Source of the DNA: Variovorax sp. IB41
GTDB lineage: Bacteria; Pseudomonadota; Gammaproteobacteria; Burkholderiales; Burkholderiaceae_C
Assembly (NCBI RefSeq): GCF_016405905.1
Contig: NZ_JAEFCB010000007.1
Location: 107,024-171,023, forward strand
Direction of reading: 5' to 3'
DNA length: 64,000 nt
The notes beneath the pieces were generated by a model. That model saw only the letters and a program-made list of their open reading frames with translations. It had not been told where the DNA came from and did no database searches. The translations under genes were made by a program, and so were the position numbers. How positions within the stretch are numbered: the first letter of the stretch is position 1; every line of letters starts with the position of its first letter. Shown here in pieces: positions 28,530-36,319 of this stretch.

Positions 28530-29699
28530 TCAGACGCGCGCCGCGATCGGCACGAACGCCAGGTCTTCCGGACCGGTGTAGTTCGCGCTCGGCCGGATGA
28601 TCTTGTTGTCCACGCGCTGCTCGATCACGTGCGCGGCCCAGCCGCTGGTGCGCGCGATCACGAAGAGCGGCGTGAACATCGCCGTGGGCACGCCCATCAT
28701 GTGATAGCTCACCGCGCTGAACCAGTCCAGGTTGGGGAACATCTTCTTGACCTCCCACATCACGGCTTCCAGGCGCTCGGCGATGTCGAACATCTTGGTG
28801 GAGCCGGCTTCTTCGGACAGCGATTTCGCCACGCCCTTGATCACCACGTTGCGCGGATCGCTCACCGTGTACACCGGGTGGCCGAAGCCGATGACCACCT
28901 CTTTAGCCTCCACGCGGCGGCGGATGTCGGCCTCGGCCTCGTGGGGCGAGTCGTAGCGCTTCTGGATCTCGAAGGCCACCTCGTTCGCGCCGCCGTGCTT
29001 GGGGCCGCGCAGCGCGCCGATGGCGCCGGCGATGGCCGAGTGCATGTCGCTGCCGGTGCCGGCGATCACGCGCGCGGTGAAGGTCGAGGCGTTGAACTCG
29101 TGCTCGGCGTAGAGGTTGAGCGACGTGTGCATCGCGCGCACCCAGGCCTCGCTGGGCTTCTCGCCATGCAGCAGGTGCAGGAAGTGGCCGCCGATCGAAT
29201 CGTCGTCGGTCTCCACGTCGATGCGCTTGCCCTGCGTGGACCAGTGGTACCAGTACAGCAGCATCGAGCCGAGCGAAGCCATCAGGCGGTCGGCGATGTC
29301 GCGCGCGCCGGGCAGGTTGTGGTCGTCCTTCTCGGGCAGCACGCAGCCCAGCGCCGAGACGCCGGTGCGCATCACGTCCATCGGGTGCGCGCCGGCAGGC
29401 AAGCTCTCCAGCGCGGCCTTCACGTTGGCCGGCAGGCCCCGCATGGCCTTCAGCCGCGCCTTGTAGGCCTTGAGCTCGGCGCGCGTGGGCAGCTTGCCAT
29501 GCACCAGCAGGTGGGCGATTTCCTCGAACTCGCAGACCTCGGCGATGTCCAGGATGTCGTAGCCGCGGTAGTGCAGGTCGTTGCCCGTGCGGCCCACGGT
29601 GCACAGCGCCGTGTTGCCCGCGGTCACGCCCGAGAGCGCGACGGATTTCTTGGGCTTGAAGCCTGCGGGAGCCATGGTTTCGGTCGTGGTGGTGGTCAT
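28530..29699 (-). CDS. prpC: 2-methylcitrate synthase PrpC
   Basis: Condenses propionyl-CoA with oxaloacetate to 2-methylcitrate. 389 residues from the ATG of [19 protein letters not shown]. The PrpC-specific opening [21 protein letters not shown] and [11 protein letters not shown] are present. Active-site regions are [25 protein letters not shown] with the catalytic His, and [15 protein letters not shown] with the catalytic Asp. It overlaps the upstream thioesterase stop by four bases. The motifs fit methylcitrate synthase better than general citrate synthase. Confidence 0.95.
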   Translation of the reverse strand: MTTTTTETMAPAGFKPKKSVALSGVTAGNTALCTVGRTGNDLHYRGYDILDIAEVCEFEEIAHLLVHGKLPTRAELKAYKARLKAMRGLPANVKAALESLPAGAHPMDVMRTGVSALGCVLPEKDDHNLPGARDIADRLMASLGSMLLYWYHWSTQGKRIDVETDDDSIGGHFLHLLHGEKPSEAWVRAMHTSLNLYAEHEFNASTFTARVIAGTGSDMHSAIAGAIGALRGPKHGGANEVAFEIQKRYDSPHEAEADIRRRVEAKEVVIGFGHPVYTVSDPRNVVIKGVAKSLSEEAGSTKMFDIAERLEAVMWEVKKMFPNLDWFSAVSYHMMGVPTAMFTPLFVIARTSGWAAHVIEQRVDNKIIRPSANYTGPEDLAFVPIAARV

Positions 29700-30091
29700 G
29701 CGGTTTCCTTGTTCAGATAAGAGCGATCGATGCCCGTCGGCCGGCCGGCGGCATTGACCGCCACCATCTCGAACACACCCTTGAGGACTTCTTCCGCGGG
29801 AACGCCCGGCATGTCGGCGATGCCGGTCACGCACACGGTCATCGAGCAGCGGCCGATGCGGCTCGCCCATCCGCGCAGCACGAGCTGGTAGCCCACCGGC
29901 ACCGGGGAGAGAAAAGACACACTGGTCACGCCGGCCATCACCACCTCGCGCTGCGCCAGGCCGCGCGCGGCCAGGAAGGCGGCCTTGGTCATCAGCTGCA
30001 GGCCTTGCCCTGCGAACAGCGTGCCGCGGTGGTTCGCATGCACCGGCAGCACCAGTTCGCGGATCTCGGTGGTTCCAACGGGAGTCGTCAT
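29696..30091 (-). CDS. Acyl-CoA thioesterase, hotdog fold
   Basis: 131 residues from the ATG of [23 protein letters not shown]. The hotdog thioesterase motif [25 protein letters not shown] has the expected polar residues and central helix. It is translationally coupled to prpC by a four-base overlap and is the first gene of the methylcitrate operon. Hydrolysis of propionyl-CoA or a related acyl-CoA would fit as a relief valve. Substrate is inferred. Confidence 0.82.
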   Translation of the reverse strand: MTTPVGTTEIRELVLPVHANHRGTLFAGQGLQLMTKAAFLAARGLAQREVVMAGVTSVSFLSPVPVGYQLVLRGWASRIGRCSMTVCVTGIADMPGVPAEEVLKGVFEMVAVNAAGRPTGIDRSYLNKETA

Positions 30092-30093
30092 GC

Positions 30094-30184
30094 TTCGCAA
30101 TCTACGCAACACGAGCCCGGCGCGTAAGGGCTGAAAGGGCGTATTCCTGCGAAGGAGGAATTGCGAATCTGCGAACGTTGCGAA
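30094..30184. promoter_or_regulatory. Repeated TTGCGAA motifs upstream of the methylcitrate operon
   Basis: TTGCGAA occurs at 30161-30167 and 30178-30184, its inverse TTCGCAA at 30094-30100, and the shorter TGCGAA at 30148 and 30170. ATTCCT/AGGAAT form an additional small dyad at 30143-30161. These cluster just upstream of the thioesterase-prpC genes and could be operator sites. No prpR-type gene is adjacent. Confidence 0.45.
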
Positions 30185-30201
30185 TCGAACGCCGCGGCGC
30201 G

Positions 30202-30657
30202 CTACCTTGCCGCGAGCGCCCCGGGCGTATTGCGGAAGCTGATCGCCATCCGGTTGTAGACGTTCATCAACCCGATCGCGATGGTGAGGTCCACCAACTC
30301 ACGCTCGTCGAAAACAGAACGCGCGGCTTCGTAGTCGCTGTCGGGCACGCCCGTCTCGGCCACACGCGTCACCGATTCCGCCCACGCCAACGCGGCACGC
30401 TCCCGCGCATCGAAGAGCGCGCCGGCCTCTCTCCACGCCTGCAGCAGGGCGAGCTTTTCAACGGCCTGCCCCTTCTTCAACAGGTCGCGCGTATGCATGT
30501 CCAGGCAGTACGCGCAGTTGTTGATTTGCGAGACACGCAAATACACCAGGTCGACCAGCACGGGCGAGAGGCCGCTCTGCGTGACGTAGCCGTACACGGT
30601 GCCGATGGCCTTGACGCCGGCCGGGGCGATCTGGTTGTAGTCGAGGCGCTGGCTCAT
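30202..30657 (-). CDS. AhpD-like carboxymuconolactone decarboxylase family protein
   Basis: 151 residues from the ATG of MSQRLDYNQIAPAGVKA. The redox motif NNCAYCLDMHTRDLLK holds the CxxC cysteine pair and the nearby His of AhpD-type peroxidase partners. It is helical throughout with no export signal. It lies 28 bp downstream of the secreted cupin gene and reads with it. A peroxidase or alkylhydroperoxide role is likely from the motif; the exact substrate is unknown. Confidence 0.85.
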   Translation of the reverse strand: MSQRLDYNQIAPAGVKAIGTVYGYVTQSGLSPVLVDLVYLRVSQINNCAYCLDMHTRDLLKKGQAVEKLALLQAWREAGALFDARERAALAWAESVTRVAETGVPDSDYEAARSVFDERELVDLTIAIGLMNVYNRMAISFRNTPGALAAR

Positions 30658-30685
30658 GGTCGGACTCCTGAAGATGGGGGATGGG

Positions 30686-31120
30686 TCACTGCGTTGGCGT
30701 CGTGAGCGCGGTGTCGTCGGTGTCCACCACGAACACGGCGAGCAGCTTCGCGGGCCGGGTCTTGCTCGCGTTGCGGCTGACGGAATGCTTCGCGCCGGGT
30801 GGCTCGTAGAAGCTCTCCCCTGCGCGAAGCACTTGCCGCGGGCCATCGTTCACCTGCGATTCGATGGCGCCCGAGACCACGTAGCCATAGATGAACGCCG
30901 ACTTCGCATGCACATGCGCCGGCGAGGCGCCGCCCGGCGGATAGTCGACCACCACGGCGACCAGCGACTTGCCGGGGATGTTGGGAATCGCCTGCCGCAG
31001 TGCCGGTGTGACGCTTTCGGTGGACGCGTGCGCGGCGGCAGGAACGGGCGCGAATGCGCCGAGGGTGCCGGCCGCGACAACTGCGACAGTGGCGGCGACA
31101 GCGAGCCATGACGTGTTCAT
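30686..31120 (-). CDS. Secreted cupin-domain protein
   Basis: 144 residues with a Sec signal peptide (MNTSWLAVAATVAVVAAG to about residue 30, cleavage near AAAHA). The small beta barrel has the two cupin motifs: SPAHVHAKSAFIYGYVVSG with metal-type His residues, and GESFYEPPGAKHSVSRN. A periplasmic metal-binding cupin. It heads a two-gene unit with the AhpD-like gene, suggesting an oxidative or detoxification role. Confidence 0.82.
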   Translation of the reverse strand: MNTSWLAVAATVAVVAAGTLGAFAPVPAAAHASTESVTPALRQAIPNIPGKSLVAVVVDYPPGGASPAHVHAKSAFIYGYVVSGAIESQVNDGPRQVLRAGESFYEPPGAKHSVSRNASKTRPAKLLAVFVVDTDDTALTTPTQ

Positions 31121-31197
31121 GGGCGTTCTCCTTGAAAAAGAAATGACGGTGAATCAGCGAGCGAATGCGTCGCTGAAAGGAAAAATCGGCGCGAAGG

Positions 31198-31941
31198 TCA
31201 GCCCGGAAATCCGAGGAGCCGCGCGAAGTCCTGCACGGGCTCGCGCGGCATCCTTGTCTGGTTGACCTCGGCCTCCGGGTCGCCGTATCCCATCGACATG
31301 CCGAAGGCCGTCACCTCGTTGGGCGACATGTGCAGGTGCGATGCGATCGGCGCATGGAACTGCGCGAACGCGACCTGCGGGCAGGTGTCGATGCCGCGCG
31401 CCTTCGCGGCGATCATCACGCTCTGCGCGAACAGGCCCAGGTCGATCCAGCTGTGCGCCTTCAACCGGCGGTCGATGCTGAAGATGAGGCCCACCGGCGC
31501 GCCGAAGAAGGCGTAGTTGCGCTCGGTCTGGCGCGTGCGCCCGTGCGTGTCATCGCGCGCGATGCCCAGCGATGCGTAATAGCGCGCGCCGAAGTCCATG
31601 AGCCTTGCGCGGTACGTGTCGGGCAGCGGCTCGGGGAAATGCTCAGGCGCCGGCGCGGTGCCGGCGCGCGATGCGGCGACCAGCACGTCGGTCAGTTCGC
31701 TCTTGACCGCGCCGCTGACCACGTACACGCGCCAGGGCTGGATGTTGGCGCCGCTCGGCGCGCACGACGCATCGGCCAGGATTTCTTCCACGATGTCGCG
31801 GCCCAGCGGCTGCGCCTTGAAGGCACGCGTTGCGCGGCGCGAGCGCACGACGGTGGCCACGCATTGCGCGATCGCCTCCTGAGGCCATTCGGCGGTGGGC
31901 TGCACCACTTCCGGTTCTGCGATGAGGGCATCGGCCGTCAT
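31198..31941 (-). CDS. Nitroreductase family flavoprotein
   Basis: 247 residues from the ATG of MTADALIAEPEVV, preceded by GCAGGAGAC; a longer frame starting at 32025 has no RBS. FMN-binding segments are RSRRATRAFKAQ, CAPSGANIQPWRVYVV and GIDTCPQVAFAQF with the C-terminal FGMSMGYGDPEAEVN. The family reduces nitro compounds, quinones or flavins with NAD(P)H in the cytoplasm. It stands alone with 76 bp to the cupin gene start. Substrate unknown. Confidence 0.88.
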   Translation of the reverse strand: MTADALIAEPEVVQPTAEWPQEAIAQCVATVVRSRRATRAFKAQPLGRDIVEEILADASCAPSGANIQPWRVYVVSGAVKSELTDVLVAASRAGTAPAPEHFPEPLPDTYRARLMDFGARYYASLGIARDDTHGRTRQTERNYAFFGAPVGLIFSIDRRLKAHSWIDLGLFAQSVMIAAKARGIDTCPQVAFAQFHAPIASHLHMSPNEVTAFGMSMGYGDPEAEVNQTRMPREPVQDFARLLGFPG

Positions 31942-32082
31942 GGTTTCGTCTCCTGCTGCTGAATGACAGGGGGCGATGATCGGCCAGGCGTGCGATGAAT
32001 GGAACTGATGGTTTTGCAGTTCCATATTGCACGCCGTTCAAGTGCGAACTGCCTCAGCCTGGGCGCTTTCAGCGCCGTTCAT

Positions 32083-32274
32083 TCATCGAGGCTCGGGCAA
32101 CGTCCGCTCTTCGATCCAGTGCGTGCCTTCGCCGAACACCTCGTTGCCCACCTGGACCATGATCTCCAGGTCGCGGCGCAGCAACGCGGTCTCGGGCCTC
32201 CAGCTCGCGGCCGCTTGAATCTGGTGCTTGAGATGGCTGACGTCGAGCGACCAGCCCAGGCGGATCTCTTTCAT
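32083..32274 (-). CDS. 63-aa hypothetical protein
   Basis: Not recognised. From the ATG of MKEIRLGWSLDVSHLKHQI, 63 residues, soluble, with an amphipathic helix (ETALLRRDLEIMVQVGNEVFG) and an acidic-aromatic tail. The ribosome binding site is weak. A longer frame begins at 32310. The codon pattern looks coding, but this call rests on little else. Confidence 0.5.
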   Translation of the reverse strand: MKEIRLGWSLDVSHLKHQIQAAASWRPETALLRRDLEIMVQVGNEVFGEGTHWIEERTLPEPR

Positions 32275-32350
32275 GGCACCCATCATTGAGCAACGCGCGC
32301 CGCAGGGCAAATGCGGGACATGTCCTTGCGAGGGATACCCAAACTAAGGT

Positions 32351-32884
32351 TTACCTGCTGGCATCGGCATGCGTCGTTTCCAGATGCGCCTGCCTGAAGC
32401 GCTCGATGTGACCGAGCAATTCTTCGAGCGTCACGGGCAGCGAGATCTGCGGAATGTTGATGACGAAACCCACCAGCGACGAGTTGGCCTTCATCAGCGC
32501 GCGCTTGAGCGGCGAGGCCTTGGCCAGGTAGTCCTGCGGGTTGCGCAGCGACACCCCGAGAAACTTCTGCCGCTGGAATTTGACCAGCTGCGCATCGACC
32601 ACATCGGACCACGGGATGAAGCCCGCGGACAGGCCGGATGCGTTGTCGGTGATGCCGTTGCGGTCGATCGTGATCGCGGGCTTGCGCGAGACGAGCCGGC
32701 TCAGCGCGAACAGCGCGACCGCGCCGAAGAAGACGATGCTCGCCCAGCCGGTCAGCCACCCCATGGCCTCGTCGCCCTGGATGGGGTGCTGGAGCAGCCA
32801 GATGCCGCCCGCAACGAAGAGCGCCGCGCCCGCGAAGAGCAGGCTCACGCGCAGGCGGCTGGGGTAGATGACGACAGGAGTCAT
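32351..32884 (-). CDS. STM3941-type membrane protein of unknown function
   Basis: 177 residues from the ATG of MTPVVIYPSRLRVSL. Two hydrophobic helices (LLFAGAALFVAGGIWLL and WASIVFFGAVALFAL) are followed by a PH-like region with ITIDRNGITDNASG, FIPWSDVVDAQL and FLGVSLRNPQDYLA. This arrangement is that of the STM3941 family. Function is unknown; it lies between small genes without operon context. Confidence 0.75.
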   Translation of the reverse strand: MTPVVIYPSRLRVSLLFAGAALFVAGGIWLLQHPIQGDEAMGWLTGWASIVFFGAVALFALSRLVSRKPAITIDRNGITDNASGLSAGFIPWSDVVDAQLVKFQRQKFLGVSLRNPQDYLAKASPLKRALMKANSSLVGFVINIPQISLPVTLEELLGHIERFRQAHLETTHADASR

Positions 32885-33114
32885 GGCAAGCGGGTCCATC
32901 CCTGGAAGTGAAAAAACCGAGGCAGGTTAACGCCTGCGCGCGGCAACGCAAAACGCTCGCCTCGCACGCGCCTCACGCGTCGCACAGCGCGTGTTTACGC
33001 AACTAAATATGTTCTTGCAATTGAGACAGCACTTTGCGGCAAAACGTCTCACTTCAAATTCCCCCGCCCCTCACCGCCTCGCCTAGGCTAGGAAAGACGG
33101 GAGGACCACAACGA

Positions 33115-33303
33115 ATGACGAAGAAGAAAAAGGAAACCGAAGAGCGCCGGCGAAGGGGCCGGCCGACGCTGCCGGACGACATGCGCGCGATGCACGGTTC
33201 GATCCGCCTGACGCGCGACCGCTGGGCCAAGCTGAGGCGCCTTGGCGCGGCGTGGCTCGGCAAGGTGGTCGATCGGGCAAAGGAGCCGGCGCCAAGGAAA
33301 TGA
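33115..33303 (+). CDS. 62-aa basic protein, possible ribbon-helix-helix type
   Basis: From the ATG preceded by GGGAGGACC. The N-terminus is a run of Lys, Glu and Arg, then GRPTLPDDMRAMHGSIRLT and RDRWAKLRRLGAAWLGKVVDRAK. The beta strand SIRLT followed by two helices resembles a ribbon-helix-helix DNA-binding core, but no family is recognised with certainty. A good RBS supports that it is a gene. Confidence 0.62.
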   Translation: MTKKKKETEERRRRGRPTLPDDMRAMHGSIRLTRDRWAKLRRLGAAWLGKVVDRAKEPAPRK

Positions 33304-33440
33304 ACGCCGCGTCTCAGGGCGTGTCGTGGTCGATATCAAGACCGCGATCTTCTGAGGCAATTCAGGCGGCTGGAACGATGGGAAAAACATCGAACCAGCC
33401 TGACCACAACGTGCAACCACTCTGAAAGAAACCACACATC

Positions 33441-33776
33441 ATGGCTACCAAGAAGTCTAGCAAGACCCCAACGAAGACCTCCGGCACCGCCGAATCAGTT
33501 CACACGACACCGCAGCCTCCAGCAGAAAAGGACTTTCTCGACGCCGAGCGGCGCGACGTGATCCGCATCGCCTCGTGCGAAGCGCTCGACTGGCTCACCA
33601 TCCTCCAGTCGCTTTCCGAGTCCGACACCTTCGATCCGCCGACGCTGACCCGCCGGCTCCCCGGCATCCTCAAGTGGCTGGAGGAATTGAACGGCATCGT
33701 GCTCTCGGCCATCGATGACCCGAGCGATGAAACCGCATCGCTGCGCCGGCGCCTCGGCCAGGGCGGCGCGATGTGA
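33441..33776 (+). CDS. 111-aa hypothetical protein
   Basis: Not recognised. The N-terminus is a Lys/Thr/Ser-rich disordered segment (about 1-30). A helical acidic body follows with ERRDVIRIASCEALDWLTIL and LPGILKWLEELNGIVLSAI. No signal or membrane segment. A strong terminator follows 24 bases after the stop. It lies in a run of small plus-strand genes. Confidence 0.7.
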   Translation: MATKKSSKTPTKTSGTAESVHTTPQPPAEKDFLDAERRDVIRIASCEALDWLTILQSLSESDTFDPPTLTRRLPGILKWLEELNGIVLSAIDDPSDETASLRRRLGQGGAM

Positions 33777-33800
33777 AAAGAATCGACGGATGAATGAATG

Positions 33801-33827
33801 AAGCCGCTGCCAGTCAGCGGCTTTTTA
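33801..33827 (+). terminator. Intrinsic terminator after the 111-aa gene
   Basis: AAGCCGCTG and CAGCGGCTT form a 9-bp stem with a 5-base loop followed by TTT. Confidence 0.82.
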
Positions 33828-33962
33828 CTGGCGCGCTTCATTCACCCGCCGCGCCGCGTCACATTTGGGAACGGTACTTCACCTTCGCGATGTGAGCGAG
33901 CGCGTGCGAGGGGGCGTTGAACGGTGCATCAGGGCTGTTTCCGGCCCGCTTCAGGAGATGAA

Positions 33963-34334
33963 ATGTTGAATCCCCGAACCGTTCTCAAGCTGGCCGCCGC
34001 AGGCCTCGTCGCCGCAGGTGCCTTGTTCGCCGGCGTATCGGCCAACGCGGAGACCCACTGGTCCGTTGGCGTCAACCTGCCGGGCGTGGTCATCGGCCAG
34101 CCGGCACCGGTCTATTACGAGCCCGCGCCCGTTTATTCGCGGCCGGCGCCGACGTACTACCAGCCTCCGGCACCTGTGTATTCCACGCCCGCGCCCGTGT
34201 ACTACGAGCCGGGCTCGCGCTGGGAAGAGCGCCGCGCGCAGCGTTGGGAAGAACGCCGCGCGGAGCGGCAGGAATGGCGTCGCCGGCAGTGGGAGCGCGA
34301 GCAGCATCGCCGCTATTACGAAGACCGCGATTGA
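33963..34334 (+). CDS. Secreted protein with Tyr/Pro repeats and Arg-rich tail
   Basis: 123 residues from the ATG preceded by CAGGAGATGAA. A Sec signal peptide (VLKLAAAGLVAAGALFAGVSANA) is followed by THWSVGVNLPGVVIGQP. Then come five short units of the form APVYYEP, APVYSRP, APTYYQP, and a strongly charged tail with RWEERRAQ repeated and RRRQWEREQHRRY. Such Pro/Tyr-rich periplasmic or surface proteins are common in this group; function unknown. The repeat and the basic tail suggest wall or nucleic-acid contact, without proof. Confidence 0.78.
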   Translation: MLNPRTVLKLAAAGLVAAGALFAGVSANAETHWSVGVNLPGVVIGQPAPVYYEPAPVYSRPAPTYYQPPAPVYSTPAPVYYEPGSRWEERRAQRWEERRAERQEWRRRQWEREQHRRYYEDRD

Positions 34335-34391
34335 TACTTAAAGGCACCGAGAGAACTATCTTCGGATTGACGAGGGTTGATCGACCGGGCA

Positions 34392-34420
34392 CTCTCCGCG
34401 GCACTCGCATCCGCGGAGAG
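34392..34420 (+). other. Perfect hairpin directly before the SD of the 40-aa gene
   Basis: CTCTCCGCGG and CCGCGGAGAG form a 10-bp GC-rich stem with a 9-base loop. The Shine-Dalgarno AGGAG begins at the very next base, so the stem may limit ribosome access. No T run follows. Confidence 0.55.
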
Positions 34421-34431
34421 AGGAGCTCGAA

Positions 34432-34554
34432 ATGTCGATCAGTCCCGCCCTTCGGAGCACCCGTGCCTTCTTCTTCAGCAAACGCAACGCCGTTGCGTTG
34501 CTGGCTGTGCTGGCTTCACTCGGTTCGTGGCTCGTCTTCTGGTTTGGAGAGTGA
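34432..34554 (+). CDS. 40-aa single-span membrane protein
   Basis: The ATG lies six bases after AGGAG. The N-terminus is basic (LRSTRAFFFSKRN), followed by one hydrophobic helix (AVALLAVLASLGSWLVFWF) and GE at the C-terminus. Its stop is in frame with the protease-like gene that starts 27 bases later. It is not recognised. A strong RBS supports it being real. It could act with its neighbour in the membrane. Confidence 0.55.
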   Translation: MSISPALRSTRAFFFSKRNAVALLAVLASLGSWLVFWFGE

Positions 34555-34581
34555 GCCCCTGGTTGCGCTGCGCGGAGTCAC

Positions 34582-35268
34582 TTGCTCGTCCTCTTGAAGT
34601 TCATCGCGGCCATCGCGCTGCTCGCCTGCATCCACATCGGCACGATGGCCGCGCTGGGCCATGGGCTCGGCATCAAGGTCCGGCGGATTTCAATGGGCTT
34701 CGGGCCGCCACTGTTTTCCTTGGGCGTCTTTCAGTTGCGCCTGCTGCCCATCGCAGGCTCGGTCGCTTTCAAGGACACGCGGACCGAGGACCTGCCCGAC
34801 GACGTTTCGGCCGACGACTTCGACGACGCGTTCGACCACAAGCCGCGTGCCATCCAGGTGCTCTTGCCGCTCGCGGGCGCCGCCTCGCTTGCGCTGGTCG
34901 CGCTGCTGCTGCACCCCGGCTCGGCGCTGGCCAGCATCGGTCATGGCTTCGTGCAGATCGTTGCCGGCGGGCTCTCGCCGCTGGGCACTGCACAGGGGTT
35001 GATCGACGGGGGCCGCGCCTTCGCCGCGCAGCAGGGTTTCGTGCCGCTCGTGGGCATGGTGGCCGCCAAGCTGACGGCGTTGAACCTGCTGCCATTGCCC
35101 GCGATGAACGGCGGCCAGGCGCTTCTTGCGTTGCTGCAGCGCGGCCCGCACGACGACGCACCGCCACGGCTGCAAAGGCTCATCGAATGGGGCCTGTGGC
35201 TCTGGGTGGCACTGGCGCTCTCCTGGCTCGTCGCGCTCGGATTCTTCTTCGTGCAAAGCCGCGGCTGA
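34582..35268 (+). CDS. Site-2-protease-like membrane protein with lost catalytic residues
   Basis: 228 residues from a TTG with CGGAG four bases before it. It aligns to the M50 (RseP) family: the membrane segment then HIGTMAALGHGLGIKVRRISMGFGPP where RseP has HEFGH and the FSIGFG loop. The zinc motif HExxH reads HIGTM, keeping only the first His. The second motif NLLPLPxxDGG reads NLLPLPAMNGG, so its Asp is Asn. No PDZ domain. Four or more hydrophobic helices are visible. It is likely an inactive protease homologue, perhaps a binding or chaperone partner. It follows the 40-aa gene in the same reading frame. Confidence 0.72.
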   Translation: MLVLLKFIAAIALLACIHIGTMAALGHGLGIKVRRISMGFGPPLFSLGVFQLRLLPIAGSVAFKDTRTEDLPDDVSADDFDDAFDHKPRAIQVLLPLAGAASLALVALLLHPGSALASIGHGFVQIVAGGLSPLGTAQGLIDGGRAFAAQQGFVPLVGMVAAKLTALNLLPLPAMNGGQALLALLQRGPHDDAPPRLQRLIEWGLWLWVALALSWLVALGFFFVQSRG

Positions 35269-35375
35269 GCGGCCTTGTAGGCACACACCCACGCGCACGG
35301 ATTGCCTTCTCCCGCAAGCACCGGCCGAATGCGCGGCCAATGTAGAGGCCTACTTACCTCACGGAGACCTCGATC

Positions 35376-35453
35376 ATGAAAAGCATCATCCTTTGGCTCT
35401 GCGGTGTGCCGATCATCGTGATCATCGGACTGAAGGTCTTCGGCATTCTCTGA
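35376..35453 (+). CDS. 25-aa membrane peptide
   Basis: ATG after ACGGAGACC. The sequence MKSIILWLCGVPIIVIIGL followed by KVFGIL is one hydrophobic helix with a single Lys near each end. Similar very small peptides (LWLxGVPIxxII) occur in Comamonadaceae. A double hairpin and terminator follow. Function is unknown; a membrane-regulating peptide is possible. Confidence 0.6.
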   Translation: MKSIILWLCGVPIIVIIGLKVFGIL

Positions 35454-35501
35454 CCACCAGGGCGTACCGCTTCCTCTTCACGGCGCATCCGTGCGCCGTT
35501 C

Positions 35502-35528
35502 AAGCGCCCTTTCGGGGGCGCTTTTTTT
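35502..35528 (+). terminator. Intrinsic terminator after the 25-aa gene
   Basis: AAGCGCCC and GGGCGCTT with a short CG-rich loop are followed by eight T residues. A second hairpin (ACGGCGCA/TGCGCCGT, 35480-35499) precedes it. It also separates the convergent plsC gene. Confidence 0.82.
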
Positions 35529-35546
35529 TGGGGGCGGCTCCATGCC

Positions 35547-36293
35547 TCACAGGGTCTCGCGGCGCAGCTGCTGCACGTCTTCATGCAGCGACTGCGCCCA
35601 GCCGCGGCGCTCGCGGCCGTGCGAATCCTGCGGCTCGCCGAAGCGCACGATGGCCAGCAGGGGCGGCGCGCGCAGCGTGTTCCACAGCGACGTGAGCAGG
35701 TTGTCGTCGTCGATGTAGCGCGGGGCCTGGCTGGTCTCGCCGGTGGCGGCATCGGCGAAGCGCAGCGCGGCGGGGAGCACCGGCGCGCCTGAAGAAATCG
35801 CCGCCTGCAGCAGGTTGGCGTGGAAGGGCAAGAGGCCGCGGCCGTCGCTGGTGGTGCCTTCGGGAAACACCCCGATCATGTCGCCCTCGCGCAGCGCCTC
35901 GGTCATGTGGTGCACCACGCGCAGCGCGTCGCGGCGGCGTTCGCGCTCGATGTAGAGCGAGCCCGCGCCGGTGGAGAGCGTGCCGATCAGCGGCCAGTGC
36001 TTGACGCCCGACTTCGACACGAAGCGCACATGGCGCGCCGCATGGATGGCGGTGATGTCCAGCCACGAGAGGTGGTTGCTGATGATCAACACCGGCCCCG
36101 CAGCGGGCGGCGTGCCCTGCACCTTGAGCGTGACGCCCATGATCTCGAGCATGCGGCGCGACCATTCCTGCACGCGCGCATTGCGCTCGGCCTGCGTGAG
36201 GCCGGGAAAGGTGAAGCGGATCGTCCACCACCCGGCCAGCGCATGCCCCACCGCATGCAGCAGGCGCCAGCAGGCCTTCAGCGAATGAACCAT
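35547..36293 (-). CDS. plsC: 1-acyl-sn-glycerol-3-phosphate acyltransferase family
   Basis: 248 residues. Acyltransferases of this family acylate lysophosphatidic acid at the inner membrane. Motif I is SNHLSWLD with the catalytic His and Asp, motif III FPEGTTS. A membrane-embedded N-terminal helix is present. It is the last gene of the pyr operon on the minus strand, 26 bp after pyrX. It may be a lysophospholipid or secondary PlsC paralogue. Confidence 0.88.
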   Translation of the reverse strand: MVHSLKACWRLLHAVGHALAGWWTIRFTFPGLTQAERNARVQEWSRRMLEIMGVTLKVQGTPPAAGPVLIISNHLSWLDITAIHAARHVRFVSKSGVKHWPLIGTLSTGAGSLYIERERRRDALRVVHHMTEALREGDMIGVFPEGTTSDGRGLLPFHANLLQAAISSGAPVLPAALRFADAATGETSQAPRYIDDDNLLTSLWNTLRAPPLLAIVRFGEPQDSHGRERRGWAQSLHEDVQQLRRETL

Positions 36294-36319
36294 GGCGCGC
36301 GGGTTCTCTTTCTTTTATT

